Assembly: GCF_040807025.1 (NCBI RefSeq)
Contig: NC_090943.1
Coordinates: 7,054,356 to 7,118,355 of the forward strand
Length of the DNA stretch: 64,000 bases
Direction: 5' to 3'
Source of the DNA: Struthio camelus
Lineage: Eukaryota > Chordata > Aves > Struthioniformes > Struthionidae
The position numbers were made by a program, and so were the translations under genes. Below, piece by piece: positions 21,611 to 34,130 of this stretch. The notes below the pieces were generated by a model that was given only the letters and a program-made list of their open reading frames with translations, was not told where the DNA came from and did not search any database. Position 1 is the stretch's first letter. Every line of letters begins with the position of its first letter.

Positions 21611-22848
21611 TAGTTAAGTGCACATGGAATTTCTTTGCCCTGTGCAAGACATTTTGCTGTGCGTAGGAGAGGAGGCAGAAACTTTTCCGAGTCTGTCGCT
21701 GCCTAGGAGAGTGACTGCACTATCACGCTGTGGTGGGACCTTTCCCTTCCCACAGCCTTACACGACCAGTTTGGGATTTGAAGGACGGTGCAGCGGGTAT
21801 TTGGAGAGAGCTGGGAAGCTAAGGAAGTGAAATGCCCCCCACATCTTAGTAAGGATGAAATTCATACTCTGCAGAAAGCATCAGCAGAATTAATCTGCTT
21901 CACATCATCAAATCTTGATCTTCTTTTGGACGAAGAGCAGACTAAGGGGACTACAACCCTATCGCCCGTTAACGCAGAACCATCTGATAGGTGTCCCCAC
22001 ATCATATCGTACGATGGCAGCTGAAGATACCCTCTTTCCCCCCCTGTGAAATATGGTTACAATATCATACCTCTTCTATGTTTCTACACACATAATTGGG
22101 ACATAGGAAAATGATACCAGGATCAAAAATAGAGACACCCTACAGACAGTTATTGTCTCCAGCCAAGCAGTAACTCTCGTTCTCATCTCTGACCTCATCC
22201 AACCATGAGACTGCAATAAAATGGCACTTTTGGGGCAGTCAGTGGCCTCACCACTCTCTCCTTCAGGTAAAACGTCCAGGACTTCCGGATGAGGTCTCTG
22301 CTCCGTGGGAAAGCCCAGGCTGGGAAGTGAGCTGCAAGCACTGAGCCAATGAGCTGAGCACCAAGGCTTAGGAGGGGAAAATGTGATTTCCTAAACCATG
22401 ACTGAATCTCTACAAGTCAGTGCACTTTTCTTCCATTTACCTGAAAGTATCAGAATTCAACCTTTCAAACCCACTGATCCTGGGGTCCCTCCGTGAGAGA
22501 CACAAGGCGGCTGTGACTGAACATGAACTCTGGGCTGATGCATATTTATTTATTATTATTTTATATTTCATGCCGCTGATTGTCCTAGATACAGAGGAGG
22601 AAAACGACTTTCAAATGAGAAATTTTTCATTACTTAACAGCATAGCTATACTTAGAATACAAACTTTAATCAGTTACTTGCTGGGGAAATATGTAGCAAA
22701 ACCCCAGTCACTGCTAGGTTGCCCTCGCATCCTTGTATCAGCTATAGGAGTGTGGCACTTTGAAGAAATATGGATCCTCTGTGAAGAATTTAGGCTGTTT
22801 ATAAGCACCATGTGTTAGGGATCATCCACTTTCCTTATGTGCTCTGAG

Positions 22849-22960
22849 AATAATAATAAATATTAATAATAATAATGGATTGGGCTGTACCAAGCACTTC
22901 GCAGGTAGACAGCACTGAGTGGGAGGAGGCTCTGCTGTAAGAGCATCTCACCATGGCTGA
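22849..22960 (+). mobile_element. AAT tract with possible L2/MIR-like piece
   Basis: AATAATAATAAATATTAAT-type triplets (22849-22876) are followed by a segment with ACCAAGCACTTCGCAGGTA, recalling the 'gccaagcactgttctaagc' section of L2-like elements that often follows ATA triplets. The microsatellite is certain; the LINE identity is weak. Confidence 0.35.
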
Positions 22961-24754
22961 TTGCAGGAGCTGCCAAGGGCCCATATCATCAGTCACGGTC
23001 CCACCGAGCCCAACAGGCAGTCGCTGCCCCAAGAGCTTTTGCGCTGCACCTAAAAAATCCCAGGCACCCATGTAAGTGGCTGCAGTAAAGAGCTGCCAGA
23101 GGAGGATGTTTTTTCAGGGCACAACCAGAGAGGCTACTTAGCATAGTTTTACATGCTGCTAATGTGGTTTTATTGCTTCTAGGACTTGACCTGCTGTAGC
23201 TGGGTGCTGCTGTATTACGTGCTGTGGAAGCTTTTACTCATTTGGAGCTAGGCCATGGCTCTCTTGCATGGCTCTGCACTGCATGGCCTAGGTGTGTCCA
23301 GCTGTCCCCTGCAGTGGGGAAGCTGGTGGCTCGTATGACTGTGGCCGGTGAGGATGGGGTAACTAGTCAAGGTGGAGCAGGACCCTGCCCTGCCTTTGTA
23401 GCTGCTGTGGTCTGGACACTGCAGGATACCAGGAGAAACTACATTGTTTCTACAGTCTGTGTGGGAGGGATTTGTGCTCACAATGCGAGGCCATAAGTTT
23501 CTTTTTCCTCCAGAGAGATGAAGGATGAGGCAGAGGAAGGTGGGGGAGAACAGAGAAAGTCCTGGTGCAACAAAGAGCCCTCATTCATCCTGACCCATCA
23601 CTGGGGCCACAGCCTGTAGACTCCTGCTCCATTTTTAGCAGATATCTGGGCCCCATGGCCAAAGCAGCTGTTTTGCCATCATCTGCAGTCCTTAAAGCAT
23701 TTATTGCAGTGTGGAATATTTAGGAATCCAGCTAAGATTTTGTGTGTTTTTGTGTTGCTAGTTTTGACTTTCTTTCGCGTTTTACAACGTGCAATCACTA
23801 GAGTGAATGCTTGCTGTTTATTGTGCTTTTCATGTTTTTTGATGATTAGCAGCATTTAGCATTTGATACACAGTTTGCTTTGTTTTTTCAAAGTTAAATG
23901 CTAATTCAGGCAACAGTACCTTGGTTGTGACGCTGGTTGCTCTCTGAGTTTCTTAAATATAGACTGAGAAGTCCCTATTTTGGCAAATGGTGACTTCTAT
24001 GTCTGAACAGTCCATAAGGACTTTGTATTTTGAAAATCTGAAGAACTGCTGCCAAAGTAGCAGTTTTGTATTGGAAATGGCAAAGATTTTGCATTATGGA
24101 GGCAAAAGCTTTGGATGCCAATGTGATTTTACTGTCACATACAGATAGCGTGAGTGCTCATGCAGCTTTAACTCCAAGGAGATATTCATACGAGTGGAGT
24201 TACCTGCCTTTATTTTTAGAATTTATTTTGTAAGTGCAGGGCTTCGATTGTCCAAATTCTGTTCTTGCCTCTTACTGTCTAAAACATTCTCTTGTGTCTC
24301 TGAGTGGGGAGAATGGATAAAGTCACACGACAGACTGAGCATGGGAGCTTTGGCGTTAGTCTCAGTTTAGTCTGACCCAAAGAATCCTGGGCTGGACAGA
24401 GCTGAGCAATCCTCAAAAGGAAAGGCTGTAGCATGCTGAGTCTGGGACTGAAAGAAGTGATGCTATGGGAGGAGAGGGCATCTGTCTGGGGAGGAGAGCG
24501 TATGTCTGTTTGAGCCTGGGAGGTGGACAATACTCTCCGAGCGATGTTCGCCTTGGGTGCTGTGGAACATGCTGCATGAGGTCACAGGCAGCATGCTGCA
24601 TGAGGACAGCAGCTGCCAGACTGGGACGGAAAATCCAGGGCCTGGATCTCAAAGAAGAGAAAAGGAGATAGTTGCTGCCTTAAATTAATGACTTGAGAGA
24701 GGAAGAAAAAAAAATGAATATCTTAAGCTACATCCCCCAGGTTTATATAGTCAG

Positions 24755-24870
24755 CATTCTTCTATCATAGGAGCACTATTTTTCTCATTTTAAAGAGGTT
24801 GAACTGAGGGTAAGTTGCATGCCTAAGGTCCTGGAGAAACTGTGGTGCAGAGAGTTAACTCTGCATCCGA
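24755..24870 (+). mobile_element. MIR-like SINE fragment
   Basis: The sequence TCTCATTTTAAAGAGGTTG, then AACTGAGGGTAAGTTGCATG and CCTAAGGTCCTGGAG, keeps the MIR-type order 'cattttacagaggaggaaactgagg ... gacttgcccaaggtc'. It is diverged and truncated. Confidence 0.5.
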
Positions 24871-27800
24871 AACTAGTAAACCAGCGGTTGAACCACCTCT
24901 TCACACCACACAGCAGAGATAGCCCCAGCATGATCCCTCCGGTCCCAGGGGCCAGACTTTCTCCTTCTTTCCACTCGCAGCTTTCCAGAGCTTCTGTCTC
25001 CACCGGCAGATATATATAGTTTTTCCCAGTTCAAATTCTGCTTAGGAAAATGTTCTTGCTTTTGCTTCTTTCCAAATAGGAACACCTCCCACCCCAAGGG
25101 CCAGCACTGGGTTCAGCCTTTTAGCTAGCAGGAACTGAGTGTGAGCCCAAAGTTAGATTCATTGCATGGCTTGTTGAGTTGATAAGGTGTAGAGGGAAGG
25201 GTACTTCTGGATGGCAATTTGGTCCTTGTATGACTTAAGCCGGTGCTTGGAGTTGCCTCTGTCTCTCCACTGAATCCATATGAAGCCTGGAGTAGGTACG
25301 CCGTTGATATATGTGCTTCACTGAACTGGGATGACTCTAAAATGTGGTATTTTGGTGATCAAATATCAAAAGAGTCTTTGCCTTCAGTGAGGCTGAGTTT
25401 TTCAGCCAAGGCCTATGCTGCTCTTCAGTCATCAAAATGGACCTCTATTGTCTAGCTTTTGCTCTGCGTGGTGATTGTCACAGAGGTCCTTCTGTAGGAA
25501 TAAGGGAGCATTGAAAATATGTCTGCATGAGTGGCTGCAGCCCTGAAGTTACTTAGCACAGTAGTTACTGAAAATGTAGACTCAACAGAAGTGCTGAATA
25601 TAAATAGGAGAGCTCAGCCATGAGAGTAAAATGTCTGCAAAATATTGAAAAAGAAGTCAAAAAGCGAAAAAAGTTAAGAGCAAAAGGAGAAAGTGTATTG
25701 CTGGTTCAGCCAAAAGAACAATTGTGCCTGCTAGTAGCAAGAACAGCTTTGTAATCTGATGCATGGACTTCTTCCAGCTTGTCACAACAAACACTGCAAA
25801 CCCAAGGCTATTTGTTGCATTAGCAATAAACCAGTAAGCATAGGAAGCTGAAGCTCAGGTTGGCACATAAGCTAGGCACCAGTCACCACCTATGCAGATA
25901 TACCGCAGTTTAGCAAGTAGGAGAACTGTTGAATATGTGAGACAACATCAGTGACACACTTTGTGTCCCACCTCCTCTGAACAGAGAGTTGATCAAGCCC
26001 AGGTACTAAGTCAAGCCTCTAGTGATATTATTCATCTACTGTTTTGTTAGGAGTACTTATAAGGCATCTGTTACTGTGCAGCTGGGGTTCTCTTTAATAT
26101 AGTTGAAGACCAATCTTTATTCTAGGACTAGGCAGTGCACAGCAGCAGCTGACTTCAGATCCTAAATGGCATATTTATCAGAGATTAATCTAAGAAGGAA
26201 GCTGCATGCAGTTGTGAATGAATAGAAGGGAGTTATTTATCTTACTCTGAACATGACCAGGATGGAGGAGAGAGATTTTTCCCAATATGACTGAATTCCA
26301 GAGGTAGGATCTATCTTTACAGAGACATCTTAACCCATCATGGGAGAGGCTGCATCAGAGCAGCAGTACAGCCAAGGCTCAAATCTGTCTTTGTTGCTAA
26401 GGACTTGCACCCTGAATGTCACATGGGAGTGAATTGGCAGTCAGATGTGTGCATGTTCCCTGTGTAATGTGCTCGGGTGGTCTGATTTGTTCACAAAGGC
26501 AGATAGGTAGCTTCACATTGCAGTTTGCTAGATTCTTGGTGAAACAGTTTTAAAAGTTAGCCCCAGGTTGAGTGTGTTGCAATAATACAACCTTGAAATG
26601 ACAGAGACCTGAATTACTTTGTTGAGAATTCTGTTTTATAAAGATATTTGCAATCTTCTGGATGCTTGAAACAAAAGAAAGGCATTCTTATACAATGCGG
26701 CTAGAAATAATCTCCCAAGCTGCAAATGACCCAAAGGACAAATGTGGTAAGGGATAAGATGAGGAGGAAGGAAGCCCACATTTTTCTTCTTAAAAGTGTT
26801 CTAATGTATTTCTCTGCTAGACCTCACTCTGAGTTAGCTTTTTGAGGTAAAATCATCTGGTTTCTATCAAGGTTCCTGTCTGTTCTGGGAAGTCGATGAT
26901 CAGAGAGACAAGTGAGCGACACCTTTTGGAAAAGGGTTGCAAAGCAGTTTCTTATTGGCTTCCATGATGCCATCATGTAACCAAGGCCTATATGACTTTG
27001 CATCTCAGATTTTACTCAGTGTATTGACCTATTGACCCAAGCAGAGCTGCCAGCAAGATAAAGGAATGCAGGCATGAGAGTCAAGGTGAAAGAGCAGTTG
27101 GACCAACTAGCTCATGGGAGTTCTCTGGAAAGAGGTGCAATTGATACTGTCTGCATTACCTTTTGATGGTGGTCTTGAGGCTGTCCCCCAAGGACATGCA
27201 GAAAGTAAATCCTGACTCCCAGACTCAGGTACAGCAAATGTGGCCTTTAAAACCACAGGCTTTTTAATATTTGTGGGTTAATGTATCAGAACACTGTCTG
27301 TAGGCTGCATGAGAAATGCTCACAGAGAAGAAAATGAAGAGGGACAGAGCACAGGGTGCTCAGAGAGGCTTTGGAGACTGATGTTTCAGATGTGCATTGA
27401 CCAATCCACAAAAAGCAATTCCATCAACTCCAGTCAGGCATCCCAGTTGCCTAAATTGTATCTTCTCCTCCCAATTTTCAAAGCTGACAGTGCTGGTTTG
27501 TCTGTTGGCTGCTGATCTTTGAGATGAAAGCTGCCTATAGAACCAGAGTTGTGACTGATAGGAAACCAGTTTGCCCTTTCAGAGGAAGAGGACCTCCAGT
27601 TGTGGGCATAATTGCTACATTCCTTGATTGGGAGAGGAGCAGAGCAAGCCTGCCTGTGTAGGACTTACATGGAAACGGCATTTTTATGAGAATGTCTGAA
27701 ATATCTCTCACAGGCACCCCATTAAACACTCCTCTCGGCCTGGCCACAGGCCAATCTGAAGTCCTCAGAACTGCTTGCCCTCCAAATAGAAGCTGGGTTT

Positions 27801-30800
27801 GAGTTGTCCTACTCAACACTACTACTATTCAGAATTTTAGGATGCTGGGTTTTTGCTAGGCACAATGAAGAGAGCTCAGCTGCCTACAGCGTTGCCCACA
27901 GAGGTGCATCTTATTGGCCATGGTAAGGGTTACACAGACGCATCCAAAGGCAGGCTTTGTCTCTGGCACTTTTTGTGGCACTGCATGCATTGGCAGACCT
28001 CTGCATTTAGCAGGGATAGAATTCGGACCACAGCTGGTAGCCAGGCAGGCTGCCAGGGTACCAGGCGCATCAGCCGTTTCTCATTTTCTGATGCACAGCA
28101 GCTGAACTAAATTTTTGCAGAAGCTCTGAAACATGTTGAACTTGCCATGCAGGAGAATGTTCTGTTAGTCCCGCGTTTTTGTTTGCACCCATTTGTAGCA
28201 AAGGCACACGAGTTTGGGAGCTAATTCCTCTCCTGGCTTAAAACTTGCTTTCAGCACGACATTGTGCATGCACGCACAAAACCTCTTGTTAAGATACCAA
28301 GATCCTGTTTCTAAGTGCAGATCTACAATCTGGTGCATGTAGCCAGGGAAATAAAGCTACAAATGCATGTCAATTCAGAGCTGCTTTTGCAGCTCTCGTG
28401 TGCCATATGCTGCTCTCAGGGAGAGTAGGATTTCAGCCCAACAATCAAGCTCCTGTGGGAGTCTTCCACAGCTTCTCTGCTGCCCTAGTCAGCGGCTTTG
28501 TGTGAAGTTCCTACCCCTGAACTCAAATGAGGACGGAACACATCCAGGGAGGGCTGAATGGCTTTCATGATCCAGCTATTCTGTACAGTGCTTACTTTAA
28601 GTGATAGATTCACATCAGTCTTTGGTTTTCTGCTCTGTCTTAGAGACCAGTGATTCAAACTTTACCATTTCAAGGAGGAAGAGAGTAAGACAAGAGCCAC
28701 AATATTAATGCCTGCATAGCAACAGCTCTGATTCTGCTCTTGTGAGGATATTAGTCTAGAATAAGAAAAACAAAGCTCATGTTGCTCTGTGAGCAACAAA
28801 ACTAATTCAACTTTGTTTCCTGTGGATCTAGGTCCTGTATCTTTAACTTGACCTTCAAAGCCCATGCTCTCTTCTAAGTACTTGTAGGATAAACGGCAAT
28901 GTGTGCAATGGCTGGCTTAGTGCTCTATGTCCTACTGAGGGTTGGTTTACATCCCTAAACTGAAGGATCTGCTGATTGCCAGAATGGATAAGGGATTGGA
29001 GCTACTTCTCCCATAGTGAGGCACTGAAGTTGATCTATTTTATTTATCTCTTGATTAGAAGAAGCTAAAAAGGAGAGGAAAAACTAGCGAAAGGACTCCT
29101 GTGATGTCCTCTGTACAACCTGTCATTTTCTGGCTCCGCAGTAGTTAATACTGGAATTAGTTAATACTGTAAATACTGTATTCTTTACAAATGTGTGATG
29201 CAATACATTCAGAAATGGAGCTCTCCTCTGCTCTGACCATTTATTTACATCAAACCTAGAATATTGAATGTGGCATCATTGACATGGCAGCAATCATCTC
29301 TGTCTCAGCAGCTGAAACCTGTCATGCATGCAAGAGAAGTGGCTCTAGGCTACCCACATTTGATCAGCCCCTTGCCTGAAGCAAGATTTAGCTGTCAGAA
29401 GAGAGGCCTCATGGACTAGCCTCTACACATAAAGGGGCTGCAAGATAAGCCAACAGGCTGGTCGTTCTGCAGCCCTTTGTAGCTGATGGGCAATTTGCTG
29501 CCTCTGCTTGGTCCAGGTGTGAACATGGAAATGTTTTGGAGTTGAGTAAGGATGTGAGGCTATGCCGCTCACAGCCCCGTAAACGTGTTAGATTAGCACC
29601 TTTCACAGTGGGCAACTTTTTGCTATTTAGAAGCTGTCAATCCAATTTATAAATCAAGATTTATAGACTTGGGGAGCCTGGGCAGTCCATGAGGTGTTGT
29701 GCTGGGTTTCCAGATAAGAGGTAGCCACTTTGTGTATAGAGCAAAGCCGATGGCCCTTTGATCCCTCTGTACCTCTCAGAGCAAACACTCTTAGTCACAA
29801 TCCCCCATTCCAGAAGCAGTATTAGAAAGGGGCTGAAATTAATGGAGCCTTTCATCTGTGAGAAGGGTGCTGGGATGAAAGCCAGCCAGAGTTGCAAGAA
29901 GAAAAATAGTTAAAGCCTGTGAAAATATTAAGGCATGGAATTTAATTTCAGGCTAAGTAAAGGCATCTTTGGGGAGGTGGATTCTGAAACGTGTTCTCAG
30001 AGTGTTGCTGAGGCCCACGAGGCAGCTCTTTGAGAGCAGGATGGGGAATGAGCTCCAGGTGACAGTTTAAAGAGACCGCCTTGACCCCCAGCACCATTGA
30101 CATAGGGAGTCTGGTAGCTGGTGAGCACCTTCAGGGAAGAGAAAAAAGATTTATGAATGAAAATCAATGCTTTGTACTCTATTTGGAGGAATTCAGATGA
30201 GCTGGTAGACAATATGGCTGTTTGAGGTGACAGACTCCAGATGAAATCCATGCCTGTCAAGGAAAAGGCTTCATTTGGTGCTTACCTGGGCTTTCAAACC
30301 TTCTGAAAAGGTCTCAGCTTAGGCCACAGTGCACCTGGCTGCTTGAATGGAGAGGCAGTGGACATGCTGCTGGGCAAAGCCGAGGAGAGCTGGGGTCCAT
30401 TCCTTTGGCTCGGAGAAGAGGCAAATAACTTCAGCTCTTCGTAGCTTTCCTTCAGTCCGTTACATGTTTGTCCAGTGCCTGGCAGCGAAGTAATTTCATG
30501 TGGGGCCTCTGGGTGCTACTGTCAAAGAAATAAAAAAATAGCAACAGGAATTTCTAGGGCTGGGCTTCAGTTCAGAGGCTCTAAAAGTTTGTGCACAGTT
30601 GAAAACCCCTCCCTACCCTTTCCCCTCAGCTGGACACTTAAGTTAACATTTTGAAGGGACATTTAGTACCATGCCTAGTCTTCAGGATTAGTAATTTGCT
30701 TTGTTGTGTGTGTTAACCTAAAGTCCCTGACTATGCAGCAAAAATTCAGCCAAGTTCTTTCTTGGAGAAGTCTAGGAGGAGGGAATTAATCTAGCGTGCA

Positions 30801-33800
30801 TAAAGAGGCACTGTGTGCAAAGTGGTCATCATCTGTGCTCTGTGAGCCTGCTCTCTGAAAGGGACCAAGCTACAGTTACCGTGACTGCATCATGCCCATC
30901 AGGTGTGCAGCGGGGGGAAACCCTCACTGCAATCAGGAGAAAGCTCTGAAAAGGGTTTAGTTTCAGAAAAAAATTTCCCTGCTGAAGTTTGTCATTTCCT
31001 CTCCTCCTGGAAACCACAGAGCTGCTACCTTTTGCTCACCAGTAGGTGCCCACTGTGCTGTCAAGGGGCAGGTGACAGCCTATGCCTAGACATTGCAAGG
31101 TGCCTTGCAAAGCAGATTATGCCTTTGCCCAGGCCTTGATCCCAGGGAACCTTATATTCTATATATCTTTCCACCAAATGCTGCCCCCACGTCTCATGTC
31201 AAAACCTGCTCAAATTCATTGTTTTCTTTCTGGTAAAATTGTGGTGGTAGTTTTTTTTTTTTTTTTCCCCTGGGCTGCAAGAGATATAGACTCATCTAAC
31301 CTAACTCTGAAAGACTCTTACTTATTCCTATTTGACTTATGTTTCATTTTGCAATTGCTATTATTTCATCCCTCTAGGGCTTCTACTAAGGCTACTCTGA
31401 TGATTGATGCTGCAGGACGAGATGCATAAATATTAAGGAAGATGGAAAGAGCCAGACTTGCAATTTCTTTGTGCAGAATAGTGACGGGGATGCTATTCTT
31501 ACAGCTGACCAATACAACTGCAATCTGACCTCCAGATTTAAAAGCCTGGGAATCCACAGGTTAAATTAAAGTTTTAGCTGGGATTGTAACTGAATTACGT
31601 ATTGTACGGGTCAGGCAGGGAAGTGAACGCGCTGGTTATACTGGTGGTTTTCACTAGACCACTACAGGGCTTTCTGAGGACTCTGGAATGGACTGGTCTC
31701 TAAACCTATCCTGTGCCTTGTCTAATTTCTTTTGCTTGTAGAGTGAGACAAATCTGTGACCAGATGATCTTATTTATTTGCACAGTTTCCTGAATCTTGA
31801 CATGCAAAATCTGATGCAAACATAGGTCTCTGTGTACAGCCCTATAAATGATTATGTTAGCTGTCAGTCTTGGATGTTATCCTTGCAGTTCAGTGTTGCA
31901 AGTCACCTGTCTATGTGACTACCTTAATAAATCAGTGCGTGATCGCCTGGAATTGCCAGAGGTTTAGTATTATCAGAAAGCCCGATGACAATATTCAGAT
32001 ACTGGAAGAACAGAAAGTCTTGATGACTGCTGAGTTAGCTGTCTCTTCTCTGATGCTGTTTCCAGTTCAATGGATGTCTTGATAATAGCGTTTGGTCTGA
32101 AGGCCACAGACTTATTGATGGTCACAGATCAAAATACCATCACTTCTAATAAATTATGCTGCCCTATTTCTGTTAAGAAGTGCACCAAGGACCAATATCC
32201 ATAAAAGCAAGAGGGAAATCCATGCAATCTCAGCAATGAATCATAGTGCTGCTACCCAGAGTGAGAGTGAGCTTGACTGAAGCACACTTCCACAAGTGAA
32301 ATGTGGGGAATGCAAATTTGAGGCCGGCAGTGTTTTTTTATTGTATACCCCGCAGCATAGTGGAGCGGGTGTTGTCTTCAGAGGATGCCAAATTCATGCT
32401 TTTCTTGACGACAGCTGCTTCTGTATGCCTCTTTGCCCATTCATTCCATCTTGGGTCAGATGTAGTTCTGGAAATTTGAGCATAGAAAGACCAAGACTAT
32501 GGTAAGAGAGACAGAATATTTTTGTATAGTTCAGGGTTACAGCTAATAGAGACCAAAGGTCTTTGATGGACCAAAATCAGTTTAATGTTTACAATCTCTA
32601 AATCATCATTTCCCTGTTATTACCTATGAGTATTGAAGCCAAGTTCTGCTACCATGATCATGCAAAGTTCTGGATATCCCTACACCAATACCAACTGAGT
32701 AAATTAACTTTTTAAGATCAGAGGCTATGCATGTAAGCTGCTCCTTGTCTTGCTAGACCTGATCTCTCTAGATCTGTATGGAGTATGTCAGTAATTGTCA
32801 CTTTTCCAAGGATCCCATATTGTCATTCCTCATGCTCTATAGGGAAGTGGAGGTTCCTCAGTCCAACGTGGTCCATAAACATTAACTATCACTTTTCAAA
32901 AATGTGAAAATTACGTTCCTCCATTTAAAACTCGTGATCATAGCGTATTACATTTTCTATAGTAGGAAACAGGCTGGAAGATATTTTATTTCAGAGCGAA
33001 CAAAACTAACATAAACTCCAGAGTCACTCACTCCTATCCTTTTCCTGCAGCAGAACCCTAGAAGCAGCTTTATACACAGTTCCCATGTTTCTTTAAGATG
33101 AAAACCTTTGCTATATGATAACCTATGAGCATCTATTAAAATACAGATTGTGAAGTGGAGCAGATTGCGTGGTACTGCCCATCTGCACATTGGATGCCCA
33201 TGCTTACTTTTTAATAAGAGCAAGGAGCTGGATGTAATGTCATGCAGTCATAATTCTTGGCAGTTGCTATAGTTCATATGTTTATAGGAAGCTGAAGATT
33301 TGGAGCATTTATCAGATCCCTTTATGCTTCCTGCATTTGTGCTTTTTTTTTTTTTTTTTCCGGTTGATCTCTCAGGCTGCTATTTGGTAGGAAAAGAGTC
33401 ATGAACCCGGAGGGCTTTTGTGGAAGAGGAATGTTTGGTGTGCGCAGTGGCTGAAAAAGGAGAGCAAGTCCAGAAATACCTGCCTGGGCAATGCATATTT
33501 GTAAATTTGGAAGTCAGGGTGAAGTTTTGTGAAGGGCTGAGACAAACTCTCCCATAAAAGGGACAGAGCTCTGCGAAGGAGTTGGATATCGAACAGAAGT
33601 GCTGTCTGCGAGATGGCGGACTCTCCCTTGGCGAGGAGGTGGATTGTGGTAGACTGAACTGCAGCGCTTTCTGCCTTTTGAGTTTGGGTCTGCGTTGGAC
33701 TGGGCTCGTGGCCTTGGGGGTGTGATTTAGGGACTGCACTGTGGCTCAGAGCCACAGCTTGCCGCGGAGGGGTTTATACAGCTGCCAGAGCTGGGGGGGA

Positions 33801-33899
33801 GTTCCTAGCTGGCTTATCCCCAAAGCCTCCTCGCACACTTGCTGTTTCAGCATCATGACCACCTTAGAAGAAGGCTGCAGGGGGGTCACAGTCTGCTCT

Positions 33900-34130
33900 T
33901 CACCTCCAGTCCTGTTGTCCATTCCCTGTGCCTTGGCACGGTGGCACCCAGTGTTTAACGACCCTTGTGCGCCTGCGCAGGGCTGGGACGCGCGCCCGGT
34001 TGTCCAACGCTACCTGCTGAGGGGGGAAGAGATGCTCCCGGCGGCTCCCAGCCCTTGGCGTGGTGCTTTGGGAGCTGCGGAGGGAACGATTTCCCAGCTC
34101 TGAGGTGTCCTGGGACAACCCTGACAGGCG
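33900..34130. other. Small GC-rich patch
   Basis: A local rise in GC and CpG content, including TGCGCCTGCGCAGGGCTGGG (around 33967, with an NRF1-like GCGCCTGCGC core). There is no exon evidence. It may be a minor regulatory element. Confidence 0.25.

Larger units (their letters stand above)
21615..33899. other. Non-coding interval
   Basis: No exon was recognised over about 12 kb. It contains an AAT tract next to a possible L2/MIR-like piece (22849-22960), a MIR-like fragment near 24.8 kb, and T runs at 31251-31266 and 33343-33359. The remaining sequence is unremarkable and could include enhancers not visible by eye. Confidence 0.45.

Noticed and set aside
33380..33755. Overlapping minus-strand frames of about 118 codons
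   Set aside because: Two frames of similar length overlap and neither resembles a known protein. A chance pair of open frames is the simplest explanation.
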